Below, piece by piece: positions 16,585-24,065 of a DNA stretch of 64,000 nt. The DNA is from Neorhizobium tomejilense. Its GTDB lineage: Bacteria; Pseudomonadota; Alphaproteobacteria; Rhizobiales; Rhizobiaceae. Made by a program: the position numbers and the translations under genes. Location of the stretch: assembly GCA_002968845.1 (NCBI GenBank), contig PVBG01000005.1, positions 248,001 to 312,000 on the forward strand, in the 5' to 3' direction. How positions within the stretch are numbered: position 1 is the first letter of the stretch; each line of letters starts with the position of its first letter. The notes below the pieces were generated by a model, which was given only the letters and a program-made list of their open reading frames with translations, did not search any database and was not told the DNA's origin.

Positions 16585-16662
16585 TCAGACGGGGATGACC
16601 ATCATGTAGCAGGCGGCGATCACCAGAACAAAGCCTGCTGCTTCTACCCATTCTCTGACCAT
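16585..16662 (-). CDS. 25-residue single-pass membrane peptide
   Basis: Very small frame: MVREWVEAAGF, then a hydrophobic stretch (VLVIAACYMMVIPV) to the stop. GGAGG lies exactly five bases before the ATG at 16662, and a perfect GGAAC-N16-CGTT promoter at 16692-16716 points at it with a leader of about 20 nt. An in-frame ATG at 16674 would add four residues but has no ribosome site. The layout (charged start, one helix) resembles small inner-membrane stress peptides. Function unknown. Confidence 0.65.
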   Translation of the reverse strand: MVREWVEAAGFVLVIAACYMMVIPV

Positions 16663-16691
16663 CGTCGCCTCCATCGCTTCGGTCGTGAATG

Positions 16692-16716
16692 AACGAGAAA
16701 GTCGCATTGTAGTTCC
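16692..16716 (-). promoter_or_regulatory. EcfG-type promoter (GGAAC-N16-CGTT) for the 25-aa peptide
   Basis: Minus strand: GGAAC 16716-16712, CGTT 16695-16692, spacing 16, a perfect match. The predicted transcript starts ~20 nt before the peptide's ATG and includes its GGAGG. Confidence 0.65.
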
Positions 16717-16778
16717 ACGAAATGGCCATAAACGTGGCGGGATCGCCTTAAATGTGACTTGGCACGGTTAACGGCACC

Positions 16779-17045
16779 TCAATTCTCGTCGGCGGCAGCC
16801 CTGGCACGTGCCGCGTCGAGGATCGACCGCACCTCGCGCGCCGCGGAATTCTCGATTGCGAACGCGCCCTCCGGCAACACGCCCGGATCCTCCTCGTTGT
16901 CCTTGAACGTCGCGTCGTCGCGCAGCCGTCTGAGGAGTGACGTGATGGTCACTTCGCCCCCGATCATCGCGGACAAGAGCTCGATCAGCAATTCTCGGTG
17001 GGCATTCAGGCGCCCCTCCAGTTCATGTGATGTCAGCGTCGACAT
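16779..17045 (-). CDS. Conserved hypothetical protein, helical, 88 aa
   Basis: 88 aa with ribosome site AAGGAGGAAACC. Opening MSTLTSHELEGRLNAHRELLIELLSAMI is amphipathic and probably helical. The C-terminal third is acidic then Ala/Arg-rich (ARAAADEN). No signal peptide, no membrane helix, no domain I recognise. It lies between the 25-aa peptide (same strand) and a divergent stress operon; no clear promoter of the EcfG type is seen upstream. Confidence 0.75.
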   Translation of the reverse strand: MSTLTSHELEGRLNAHRELLIELLSAMIGGEVTITSLLRRLRDDATFKDNEEDPGVLPEGAFAIENSAAREVRSILDAARARAAADEN

Positions 17046-17104
17046 GGTTTCCTCCTTGTCCCGTGCTTCGCCTCTTCAAGGAGATAGCGGAGGTTCTGGC
17101 CGAG

Positions 17105-17129
17105 GGAACAATCGCCGGGACCGAAAGTT
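17105..17129 (+). promoter_or_regulatory. EcfG-like promoter (GGAAC-N16-AGTT) for the 17160-19837 unit
   Basis: GGAAC 17105-17109 and AGTT 17126-17129, spacing 16; one mismatch in the -10. It shares GGAACAATC and the following GTTGA with the promoter at 10160. The gene start is 31 bases downstream. Confidence 0.55.
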
Positions 17130-17159
17130 GACCCTTCAGCAGGAACATGGAGGAAGACC

Positions 17160-17447
17160 ATGGCAGAATTCGCCAGATCAAAAGGCCGTCAGGATCAGCG
17201 CGATGCGCGCGACCGGCTGATCCTCGCCCTTTACGCCCAGTTGAAGGCCGAACGGCAGACCCGCGAGGCGCTGGAATCCGTCATTCGCAACGGCGCGCTG
17301 GCGCCTGAAGTGCTGGAAGCCATCGCCAGCGACCCGATCCCGGCCGCCACCGCCGAGGATGTCGCCGCGGTCGAGAAGGTGATCGCGCTCGATGCGCATC
17401 GCCGGCAGGCCGCGTTTCGCAAGTCCCACGGAGAAGATGAGACATGA
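17160..17447 (+). CDS. Small helical protein of unknown function
   Basis: 95 aa after a GGAGGAAGACC ribosome site. The N-terminal half is charged and likely helical (RDARDRLILALYAQLKAERQTREALESVI); the C-terminal half is Ala-rich (ATAEDVAAVEKVIALDAHRRQAAF). It is cytoplasmic by composition, with no domain recognised. First gene of an apparent operon: it overlaps the lipoprotein gene by four bases (ATGA), and glgX follows 30 bases after that. An EcfG-like promoter precedes it. Confidence 0.75.
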   Translation: MAEFARSKGRQDQRDARDRLILALYAQLKAERQTREALESVIRNGALAPEVLEAIASDPIPAATAEDVAAVEKVIALDAHRRQAAFRKSHGEDET

Positions 17448-17686
17448 AGAGTTTTGTTGTTGCGCTCTCGACCGTCGTGCTTCTGAGCGCCTGTAGCGAC
17501 AGTGGCGAAAAACAGAGCGATCCGATCAACAACACGCCGCAGCAGTCCGGCAATACGGCGCCTGCGGATCGCAACCCGTCGCCGCAGACGGGAACGGGTG
17601 GCCAGAGCCCCGCGACATCGCCATCTGGGACCACCAATACGACACCGGGTACCCCGCCGCCGGCGAGCGGATCAGGCAATCCGTAG
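17444..17686 (+). CDS. Small putative lipoprotein
   Basis: 80 aa. Signal peptide MKSFVVALSTVVLLSAC ends in a lipobox LLSAC, with Cys17 as the lipidated residue; +2 Ser favours the outer membrane. The mature part is a low-complexity chain of Ser, Thr, Pro, Gly, Asn and Gln (PSPQTGTGGQSPATSPSG) with no folded domain. Start overlaps the stop of the 95-aa gene (ATGA), so translation is coupled. It sits ahead of glgX in the same unit. Function unknown. Confidence 0.8.
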   Translation: MKSFVVALSTVVLLSACSDSGEKQSDPINNTPQQSGNTAPADRNPSPQTGTGGQSPATSPSGTTNTTPGTPPPASGSGNP

Positions 17687-17716
17687 TTTTCCTCGAGGCG
17701 CAGGGAACGAAATGTT

Positions 17717-19837
17717 GTGCCGCACCATTATGACGCCAGTCTTTCAATTGGGTGCCGCATGGATACGAAATCAAACCACTTTGTCATCGAGTCCGGCTCC
17801 TGGCTCCAGCTCGGAGCCAATTTCGACGGCGAGGGTGTCAACTTTGCGATCTTCTCGGCCCATGCGGAACGGGTGGAGCTTTGCCTCTACGACCCGAGCG
17901 GCAAGATAGAGATCGCCAGGCTCGAGCTTCCGGAATACACCCATGAAATCTGGCATGGCTATGTGCCGGGATTGAAGCCGGGCGCGCTCTACGGCTATCG
18001 GGTACACGGCCCCTACGATCCGGAGAACGGTCATCGCTTCAACCCGAACAAGCTGCTGATAGACCCCTATGCGCGCGAATTCGTCGGCGAAGTCGATTGG
18101 AACGAGGCACATTTCGCCTACGATCTTCTGCACGAAGATAAGGATCTGACCTTCGACGAGCGCGACAGCGCGCCGTTCATGCCAAAATGCCGGGTCATCG
18201 ATCCGAACGAATTCGACTGGCAGGACCAGAACCGGCCGAACATCCCCTGGCCGGCGACGATCGTCTACGAGACCCATGTGAAGGGCTTCACCCAGCTCAA
18301 TCCGGGCATTCCGAAGGACCTGCGCGGCACATTCGACGGCATGGGCCACAAGGCGTCGGTGGAATACATCAAGAGCCTCGGCATCACCTCCGTCGAGCTG
18401 ATGCCGGTCCATTATTTCCCAGACGATCAGCATCTGCTCGACAAGGGCCTGCATAATTTCTGGGGTTACAACACGCTCGGTTTCTTCGCGCCTGCCTCCC
18501 GCTACTATGGACCGCGAGGGATCCAAGGCTTTCGCGACATGGTGCGGTCGTTCCACGATGCGGGGATCGAGGTCATTCTCGACGTGGTCTACAACCACAC
18601 GGCGGAGGGCAACGAGTTCGGGCCGACGTTGTCGTTCAAGGGCATCGACAACTTTTCCTACTATCGGACCATGCCCGACCAGCACCGCTATTACATCAAC
18701 GACACGGGAACCGGGAACACCGTCAACACGTCGCATCCGCGCGTGCTGCAGCTGATCATGGATTCGCTGCGCTACTGGACCGAGAGCATGCATGTCGACG
18801 GGTTCCGTTTCGACCTCGGCACCATCCTCGGCCGCGAGCCGGAGGGTTTCGACCAGCGCGGCGGGTTCTTCGACGCAATCAGCCAGGATCCCGTGCTTTC
18901 GAGGGTAAAGCTGATCGGCGAGCCGTGGGACATCGGTCCCGGCGGTTATCAGGTCGGCGGTTTCCCGCCCGGTTGGGCGGAGTGGAACGACAAATATCGC
19001 GACACGGTGCGCGAATACTGGAAGGGCACCAATGTCTCCACGGACTTCGCCGCCCGCCTGCTCGGTTCCGGCGATCTTTACGATCAGCGCGGCCGCCGCC
19101 CTTGGGCGAGCGTCAACTTCATCGCCGCCCATGACGGCTTCACCCTGAACGATCTCGTCTCCTACAACGAGAAACACAACGAGGCGAATGGCGAGGACAA
19201 TAACGACGGCCATAACGACAATCGCAGCTACAATTACGGAGCGGAAGGCCCAACCGAGGACGAGGGCATCAATGCGGTGCGCGATCGCCAGAAGCGCAAT
19301 TTCCTCGCCACCCTGTTCTTCTCGCACGGCACGCCGATGCTGCTTGCCGGCGACGAGTTCGGCCGCAGCCAGATGGGCAACAACAACGGCTATTGCCAGG
19401 ACAGCGACATTTCCTGGGTTCATTGGGAGAACCTGCCCGAGGGCTGTGAGGAGCTGCGCGAGTTCACCCGCCAGATCATCAAGCTGCGACGCGAACAGCC
19501 GCTGCTGCGTCGTGAGAACTGGCGCGACGGCCTGGAGATCAAATGGTTCAACGCCGGCGGCGGTTTTCAGACGCCGGAGCAGTGGGACGAAGGATCCACG
19601 CTCGGCCTCCATATCGGCCGGACCGATCTTCGGGAAGAGGAGGGCATCTGGCACGACGTCCTGCTGCTCTTCAACCCGTTCGCGGGCAATGTACCGTTCC
19701 GCATCCCGCAGTTCGGCGAGGGCGGCTGGGTGCTTGAACTCACCACCTCCGACCTTTCCAAGCGCGGCCTGGTGATCACCAAGGAAAAGGATTTCGAGCT
19801 TGAAGGGCGCAGTCTGGCACTCTTCCGGAGGCCGTAA
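17717..19837 (+). CDS. glgX: Glycogen debranching enzyme GlgX
   Basis: Hydrolyses alpha-1,6 branches of limit dextrin (GH13_11), cytoplasmic. 706 aa from GTG 17717, which has AGGGA ten bases upstream; ATG 17759 (692 aa) is nearer the family start. The N-terminal CBM48 (GANFDGEGVNFAIFSAHAERVELCLYD) is followed by the GH13 barrel with DVVYNHTAEG, nucleophile in VDGFRFDLG, acid/base Glu in LIGEPWDIG and AAHDGFTLNDLVSYNEKHN. It ends at a bidirectional terminator shared with convergent glgA. Linkage to a stress-type promoter through the two small upstream genes suggests stress-dependent glycogen turnover (inference). The other glg genes are not in the window. Confidence 0.93.
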   Translation: MPHHYDASLSIGCRMDTKSNHFVIESGSWLQLGANFDGEGVNFAIFSAHAERVELCLYDPSGKIEIARLELPEYTHEIWHGYVPGLKPGALYGYRVHGPYDPENGHRFNPNKLLIDPYAREFVGEVDWNEAHFAYDLLHEDKDLTFDERDSAPFMPKCRVIDPNEFDWQDQNRPNIPWPATIVYETHVKGFTQLNPGIPKDLRGTFDGMGHKASVEYIKSLGITSVELMPVHYFPDDQHLLDKGLHNFWGYNTLGFFAPASRYYGPRGIQGFRDMVRSFHDAGIEVILDVVYNHTAEGNEFGPTLSFKGIDNFSYYRTMPDQHRYYINDTGTGNTVNTSHPRVLQLIMDSLRYWTESMHVDGFRFDLGTILGREPEGFDQRGGFFDAISQDPVLSRVKLIGEPWDIGPGGYQVGGFPPGWAEWNDKYRDTVREYWKGTNVSTDFAARLLGSGDLYDQRGRRPWASVNFIAAHDGFTLNDLVSYNEKHNEANGEDNNDGHNDNRSYNYGAEGPTEDEGINAVRDRQKRNFLATLFFSHGTPMLLAGDEFGRSQMGNNNGYCQDSDISWVHWENLPEGCEELREFTRQIIKLRREQPLLRRENWRDGLEIKWFNAGGGFQTPEQWDEGSTLGLHIGRTDLREEEGIWHDVLLLFNPFAGNVPFRIPQFGEGGWVLELTTSDLSKRGLVITKEKDFELEGRSLALFRRP

Positions 19838-19866
19838 AGCCTTCGAACCTCTTCCCTTTGCTCCAT

Positions 19867-19896
19867 AAAAAACCGGCCTTCGAGCCGGTCTTTTTC
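19867..19896. terminator. Bidirectional terminator between glgX and glgA
   Basis: A run of A's, stem ACCGGC (19872-19877) with GCCGGT (19884-19889) around CTTCGA, then CTTTTT. It works as a rho-independent terminator in both directions for the convergent genes. Confidence 0.85.
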
Positions 19897-19914
19897 TGTC
19901 GGCTGCTGAGAAGA

Positions 19915-21399
19915 CTATAGCGTCGCGCGACGGATATCCGAGGTTGTCGAGACAACATGTCCGGACTTCAGCACAAGATTGGCATAAACGGCGGCATATT
20001 GCTGGGCACTGCGTTCCCAGGAGAATTTTGCCTTCATGCCCTGGTTCTGCAGCCGCGCCCACATTTTCGGGTCGGCATAGGCGTGCAGTGCGCGGCGAAG
20101 TGCGAGCCTCAGTCCGTCCGTGGTCACGGGATGGAACTGAAAACCGGTTGCGACGCGCGCCGACATGGCCGCATCATTGGCATCGATGATCGTTTCCGAA
20201 AGTCCGCCGGTGCGGGAGACGACGGGGACGCAGCCGTAGCGCAGCGCGTAGAGCTGAGTCAGCCCGCAGGGTTCGAAGCGGGAGGGCTGCACGATGGCGT
20301 CAGACCCGCCATGGACCAGATGCGCCGTCGGTTCGTCGTAGCCGAAATGCACCGCCATCCGGCCCGGAAAACGCGCGGCGGTATCCGACAGAGCCCGCTC
20401 GATCTCGCGGTCGCCCTGCCCGAAGACGATGACCTGGCCGCCGTGGCGGATGATCTCGTCCGCCGTATCGGCGAACATGTCGAAACCTTTCTGCCAGGTC
20501 AGCCGGCTGACTGCGGAAAACACCGGACCTTCGTTTGCCGGGTTTAGTCCGAATTTTCGAAGCAGCACGGCGCGGTTCTCGCGCTTGCGGCGCAGCGTGC
20601 CGACATCGTAATTGCGGGGCAGGTGCGGATCCGTCGACGGGTCCCAGATATCGAGATCGATGCCGTTGACGATCCCGCGCAGGACGGAGACGCGAGCATT
20701 CAGAACCCCGTCCATGCCCATGCCGAAGCGCGGGGTGAGGATTTCGCGAGCATAGGTCGGGCTGACGGTGGTGATCGCATCGACCGTCTGCAGGCCGCCC
20801 TTCAGAAAACTGATATCGCCGAAATATTCCATGCGGTTCATGGAATAGGCCTCCGGCGGCAGGCCGATGCTCATCAGCACGCCGGCCGGATATTGGCCTT
20901 GGAAGGCGAGGTTGTGGATGGTCAGAACCACGGGCGTCTTGCAGCCGCGTTCGCGCATGTAGACTGAGGTCAGGGCAGACTGCCAGTCATGGGTGTGAAC
21001 CAGGTCCGGAACCCAGCCCGGCAGCAATCCATCGGCGATTTCCGCCGCAGCGAGGGAAAGTGCGGCGAACCGTCTCCAGTTGTCGGGATGATCCATGCCC
21101 TCTTCGTCGACATAAGGGCCGCCGGGCCGGTCGTAGAGGGCGGGTGCGTCGAGGATGAAAAGGCTGAGGCCTTCGACGCGGGTATGGAGGAGTGCTGCTT
21201 TTTCGCCGAGCAGGTTTTCGAAGGTGACCAGCGGCATGGCGCTCTTCAGCTGCTGCATGACCTGGGGATAACCGGGGATCAGGGAGGTGGTCTCGATGCC
21301 GAGGGGGCTGAGCGCCTTGGGCAGAGACCCGGTCACGTCTGCAAGGCCACCCGTCTTCACAAGGGGGAAGATTTCGGAGGTGACCGAAAGAATTCTCAT
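19915..21399 (-). CDS. glgA: Glycogen synthase GlgA
   Basis: Transfers glucose from ADP-glucose to alpha-1,4-glucan (GT5). 494 aa from MRILSVTSEIFPLVKTGGLADV, where KTGGL binds ADP-glucose. Also typical: HTHDWQSAL, YFGDISFLKGGLQ, SRLTWQKGFDM and the C-terminal PSRFEPCGLTQLYALRYGCVPVV. An in-frame ATG at 21501 has a better ribosome site (GGAGG, five bases) and would add a 34-residue N-terminal arm; both starts fit the transcript predicted from the EcfG-type promoter at 21537-21562. Convergent with glgX. Rhizobial genomes usually carry another glgA in the main glg operon, so this may be a stress-specific paralogue. Confidence 0.93.
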   Translation of the reverse strand: MRILSVTSEIFPLVKTGGLADVTGSLPKALSPLGIETTSLIPGYPQVMQQLKSAMPLVTFENLLGEKAALLHTRVEGLSLFILDAPALYDRPGGPYVDEEGMDHPDNWRRFAALSLAAAEIADGLLPGWVPDLVHTHDWQSALTSVYMRERGCKTPVVLTIHNLAFQGQYPAGVLMSIGLPPEAYSMNRMEYFGDISFLKGGLQTVDAITTVSPTYAREILTPRFGMGMDGVLNARVSVLRGIVNGIDLDIWDPSTDPHLPRNYDVGTLRRKRENRAVLLRKFGLNPANEGPVFSAVSRLTWQKGFDMFADTADEIIRHGGQVIVFGQGDREIERALSDTAARFPGRMAVHFGYDEPTAHLVHGGSDAIVQPSRFEPCGLTQLYALRYGCVPVVSRTGGLSETIIDANDAAMSARVATGFQFHPVTTDGLRLALRRALHAYADPKMWARLQNQGMKAKFSWERSAQQYAAVYANLVLKSGHVVSTTSDIRRATL

Positions 21400-21536
21400 G
21401 CCGGGAAGCCCCCGCTTTCCATAACCAGTATTGATCCCCTGTCCGCCCGCGCTCCGCTCATCTCGACGGGGTTCGCCGATCGGGACGTAAGCGTTCATCA
21501 TGCGTGCCTCCGCCATCTGCCAGTCTCACCCTCCAG

Positions 21537-21562
21537 AACGTTTTCGCCCTGGCCAACGTTCC
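21537..21562 (-). promoter_or_regulatory. EcfG-type promoter (GGAAC-N17-CGTT) for glgA
   Basis: Minus strand: GGAAC 21562-21558, CGTT 21540-21537, spacing 17, a perfect match. Leader of about 130 nt to the conserved GlgA start, or about 30 nt to ATG 21501. Confidence 0.65.
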
Positions 21563-21698
21563 TCCGTCAGGGCGGAACCGAGACCAAGTTCAGACGCAAA
21601 AGCCATTTCGATTTTCCAGGATAAACGAACCCGCGGCCGCGATGATGTCAGTCGCCGCGACCAGTACCGATAGTAATGAAGCTGGGTGGCAGGCGGCG

Positions 21699-22049
21699 TC
21701 AGGCGCCAGCTGGAACCTTCTTGGAACGCTTCTTGGCCGGCAGGACGGCTTCCGGCATGGCAGCGGCCGGTGCCTTGGAAGTTGTCTTTGCCGGAGAAGC
21801 CTTGGCTGCAGCGGTTTTCGCTGCCGGTTTGGGAGTTGCAGCCTTCGACGCCGCTTTTGGCGGCTTCACGGCGGTGGCGGACTTGCCGCCCGATCCTGCC
21901 GCAGACTTTTTCGAAGCGGTCGGCCCGAGCGTCGCATATTCGAGCTTCGCTCGTTCCCAATGCTCCCTATCCTTGCCCGAGGGATAGCCTTCTTCTTCCC
22001 ACAACGTGTAGGCCCGCTTTCTGATCCAGATTTCTTCGGATTCCGCCAT
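21699..22049 (-). CDS. DUF2934-type protein with an Ala/Lys/Pro-rich tail
   Basis: 116 aa. Residues 1-45 form the short DUF2934 module (EEIWIRKRAYTLWEEEGYPSGKDREHWERA). The rest is a histone-H1-like tail of Ala, Lys, Pro, Thr and Ser (AVKPPKAASKAATPKPAAK), strongly basic. Such tails often bind DNA non-specifically, which would fit protection of DNA in stress, but that is a guess. Start 22049 follows GGAGACAAGA. A perfect EcfG-type promoter lies 28 bases upstream. Confidence 0.8.
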   Translation of the reverse strand: MAESEEIWIRKRAYTLWEEEGYPSGKDREHWERAKLEYATLGPTASKKSAAGSGGKSATAVKPPKAASKAATPKPAAKTAAAKASPAKTTSKAPAAAMPEAVLPAKKRSKKVPAGA

Positions 22050-22076
22050 TCTTGTCTCCATTCGCCCAAGCGCCCC

Positions 22077-22101
22077 AACGTGTGCGGCGCAGAAAAGTTC
22101 C
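22077..22101 (-). promoter_or_regulatory. EcfG-type promoter (GGAAC-N16-CGTT) for the DUF2934 gene
   Basis: Minus strand: GGAAC 22101-22097, CGTT 22080-22077, spacing 16, a perfect match; leader about 20 nt. Confidence 0.65.
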
Positions 22102-22224
22102 CTGGTCAAAACGAAAAATCGCAACCCGGCCGAGACGTGGCCAACACTCGAAAAAAAACTTCCCCGGAGGCGGAACTTTTGGCTGTCGAATGTACTTATG
22201 GCCGCCGGGAAGGAGACACATCCA

Positions 22225-22473
22225 ATGGGAAAGTACTGCGATATCGTTCCACACGCAACCGGCTGGGTCTATGTCATAGACGGCGTGCAGTCTGCGTCTT
22301 ATTACCACACCTATGAACTCGCCATGGAGGCCGCCAAGGCCCATGTGGCACGCGACCGAAGCGGTCGGGTGGAGATTTTCCGGCGACAGGCGCCGAACGG
22401 CGAGATGTTGCCGATTCCGACCATGCACGGACACCCCGATGCTTCGGTTCTGAGGCGATCTTTCCCGGCTTGA
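22225..22473 (+). CDS. Small DUF2188-like protein
   Basis: 82 aa with ribosome site GGAAGGAGACACATCCA. The sequence CDIVPHATGWVYVIDGVQSAS ... AMEAAKAHVARDRSGRVEIFRRQAPNGEM has the layout of DUF2188 proteins: a short beta hairpin, a helix beginning with Ala repeats, and a final strand ending in an N-G turn. No signal or membrane segment. A GGAAC at 22171-22175 lies upstream, but no acceptable -10 follows, so its promoter is uncertain. It ends at a rho-independent terminator. Confidence 0.75.
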   Translation: MGKYCDIVPHATGWVYVIDGVQSASYYHTYELAMEAAKAHVARDRSGRVEIFRRQAPNGEMLPIPTMHGHPDASVLRRSFPA

Positions 22474-22490
22474 GGAGGCCGGAAGGGAGG

Positions 22491-22518
22491 AAAAACCCGG
22501 CGGAAGCCGGGTTTTTTT
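22491..22518 (+). terminator. Rho-independent terminator after the DUF2188-like gene
   Basis: Stem CCCGGC (22496-22501) with GCCGGG (22506-22511), GGAA loop, preceded by A's and followed by seven T's. Confidence 0.85.
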
Positions 22519-22535
22519 GTATGTTCGGGTCGCGA

Positions 22536-22564
22536 AAAAGGCGCGGCCGAGGCCGCGCCTTTCT
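22536..22564 (-). terminator. Terminator for the DUF892 gene
   Basis: 9-bp stem GGCGCGGCC (22540-22548) with 22551-22559. On the minus strand it is followed by TTTTT, as expected downstream of the gene ending at 22582. Confidence 0.8.
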
Positions 22565-22581
22565 TCCGATCGCTCGAAATG

Positions 22582-23079
22582 TCACGCCGCCTTCTGGGCC
22601 GCTGTGTTGACGGCAGTCTTGGCAAGGGCCGTCAGAGCCTCGTCGGTCTTGCTTTCCTCGGCGAGCGTCTGTTCGAGAAGCGTTACCGCATCCCGGTGGC
22701 CGAGCTGCTGAGCCCAGGCGCGCAGGGTGCCATAACGGCTGATCTCGTAGTGTTCGACCGCCTGCGCCGCGGCGAGCAGGCCGGCGTCGAGAGCCGGAGT
22801 GCCCTTGAACTCGTCGAGGATTTCCTCGCCTTCCTCGATGATGCCGTCGATGGCCGGGCAAGTCTTGCCCTGGGCCCGTTTGCCGATGATCTCAAAGACC
22901 TGCTTCAGGCGATCGATCTGGCCTTCGGTTTCTTCCCTGTGCTTTTCGAATGCCGCCTTCAGCTTCGGATCCTGGGCGCCCCGCGCCATCTTCGGCAGCG
23001 CCTTCACGATCTGGCGTTCCGCGTAATAGATGTCCTTCAGGGTTTCATGGAAAAGGTCGTCGAGGGTCTTATTGGCCAT
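22582..23079 (-). CDS. DUF892 ferritin-like protein (YciE/YciF family)
   Basis: 165 aa, all-helical. The family signature is at the start: LDDLFHETLKDIYYAERQIVKALPKMA, then KHREETEGQIDRLKQVFE and AVEHYEISRYGTLRAWAQQLG. The E/H residues of the YAERQ, EETEGQ and EHYEI helices are placed like a ferritin-type di-iron site. The family is stress-induced in many bacteria; the biochemical role is not settled. Start 23079 follows AAGGAGAGACACCC. A perfect EcfG-type promoter is 54 bases upstream and a strong terminator follows. Confidence 0.9.
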   Translation of the reverse strand: MANKTLDDLFHETLKDIYYAERQIVKALPKMARGAQDPKLKAAFEKHREETEGQIDRLKQVFEIIGKRAQGKTCPAIDGIIEEGEEILDEFKGTPALDAGLLAAAQAVEHYEISRYGTLRAWAQQLGHRDAVTLLEQTLAEESKTDEALTALAKTAVNTAAQKAA

Positions 23080-23132
23080 GGGTGTCTCTCCTTGTTGATG
23101 AGTATTCTTGAGGCAGGGATTGCGAGGCATCT

Positions 23133-23157
23133 AACGAGTGACCGCCTCACAGGTTCC
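23133..23157 (-). promoter_or_regulatory. EcfG-type promoter (GGAAC-N16-CGTT) for the DUF892 gene
   Basis: Minus strand: GGAAC 23157-23153, CGTT 23136-23133, spacing 16, a perfect match. Confidence 0.65.
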
Positions 23158-23164
23158 ACGCAGA

Positions 23165-23557
23165 TCAGTGCCTTTCGGGGGCTATTCGAAGATTGTTGCG
23201 GCAGGCGGTGACACCCTGGATGTCGAGGATGACGTCCTGGGCGCGTGCCTTGTCCGCAAGGTGGGCCACGTATCCCTCCAGCGTCACTTCGCCTTTCTCC
23301 ACCGAGACCGTCATGTTGGTCGGGTCGAGAAAGGCGTCCTGCGTCAGTTGCTCATTCACGTCCTGTGCGATCAGATCGTCGGGGCGTTCGTAACCGTCCG
23401 GTCCCTTGCCGATCTGCTTTTCCTGCTCCGGTCCCTCGGCAAAGATATTGGCTTCGCCCTGAAGATAACCGCTTGGGCGGCTTTCCGCCGGGCCCTCCCA
23501 TCGAGGCCATTGCGAGGTCTCGCCGGGACGGCCAGCTTTCGGCTGCTCATTCTTCAT
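23165..23557 (-). CDS. BON-domain protein, 130 aa
   Basis: A hydrophilic N-terminus (Pro, Gly, Glu; GETSQWPRWEGPAESRPSG) leads to the linker GKGPDGYERPD and one BON domain (LIAQDVNEQLTQDAFLDPTNMTVSV ... VTLEGYVAHLADKARAQDV ... CRNNLRI). The linker and domain resemble the C-terminal part of the 10235 protein, so the two are paralogues of different N-terminal length. There is no signal peptide, unlike OsmY. Start 23557 follows AGAAGGAGAAAGCCG. An EcfG-like promoter lies at 23600-23624, back to back with that of the 23702 gene. Confidence 0.85.
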   Translation of the reverse strand: MKNEQPKAGRPGETSQWPRWEGPAESRPSGYLQGEANIFAEGPEQEKQIGKGPDGYERPDDLIAQDVNEQLTQDAFLDPTNMTVSVEKGEVTLEGYVAHLADKARAQDVILDIQGVTACRNNLRIAPERH

Positions 23558-23599
23558 CGGCTTTCTCCTTCTCAGGGGCATGATCGCCCGCAGCGGAGG

Positions 23600-23624
23600 A
23601 ACCCATGGTTGCCGGAAAAGTTCC
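23600..23624 (-). promoter_or_regulatory. EcfG-type promoter (GGAAC-N16-GGTT) for the 130-aa BON gene
   Basis: Minus strand: GGAAC 23624-23620, GGTT 23603-23600, spacing 16. It is divergent from the promoter at 23637-23661, with 12 bases between the two -35 elements. Confidence 0.6.
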
Positions 23625-23636
23625 ATGCGACTTGAT

Positions 23637-23661
23637 GGAACCGGAACGCCCGGACGGCGTT
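23637..23661 (+). promoter_or_regulatory. EcfG-type promoter (GGAAC-N16-CGTT) for the 109-aa gene
   Basis: GGAAC 23637-23641, CGTT 23658-23661, spacing 16, a perfect match; leader about 30 nt to the ATG at 23702. Confidence 0.65.
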
Positions 23662-23701
23662 TGATCGTCAACTAGAAAAATGCTTACGACGGGAGAGAGA
23701 C

Positions 23702-24031
23702 ATGCAGGACAGGCTGAAGATCTATCGGCTGGTGCCGACAGCTGCGCCAAAGGATCCGAACTGGCAGAACTCGCCACCGCATGGCGAAGTGGTGGTCCGG
23801 GCAAAGACCGCCGGCGATGCGCGGCTCGTGGCGAGCCAGGCGGAACTGGATTTCATGGAAATCGATGCTTCGCCCTGCGAGGGCAATTCGACCGAGATGG
23901 CGAGCGCCTTCCGCAGCGACAAGCTCTATACGGTGATCGAGGACAGTAGCGGCCGGTTCGCCCCGAACGGGCCGCGGTGCGTGATCGGCGGGCGTGTGCG
24001 CGTCGACAACCTGATTTCGACCCAGCTCTGA
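23702..24031 (+). CDS. Conserved hypothetical protein, 109 aa
   Basis: Start after GGGAGAGAGAC. The chain (RLKIYRLVPTAAPKDPNWQNSPPHGEVVVRAKTAGDARLVASQAE ... DKLYTVIEDSSGRF) reads as a soluble alpha/beta protein, with no signal peptide or membrane helix. I recognise no named domain. It is directly downstream of a perfect general-stress promoter and divergent from a BON gene, so it is probably a regulon member of unknown function. Confidence 0.78.
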   Translation: MQDRLKIYRLVPTAAPKDPNWQNSPPHGEVVVRAKTAGDARLVASQAELDFMEIDASPCEGNSTEMASAFRSDKLYTVIEDSSGRFAPNGPRCVIGGRVRVDNLISTQL

Positions 24032-24065
24032 TGGCTTGAGGCGGGCCTATCCAGGACGGACAGCC

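Noticed and set aside
17771..20062. A 763-codon minus-strand frame opposite glgX
   Set aside because: glgX has complete GH13 catalytic motifs on the plus strand; the antisense frame shows no recognisable motif and crosses the terminator at 19867-19896.
22171..22196. GGAAC upstream of the DUF2188-like gene as another EcfG promoter
   Set aside because: At spacing 16 and 17 the -10 positions read TACT and ACTT, not NGTT, so it was left out of the promoter list.
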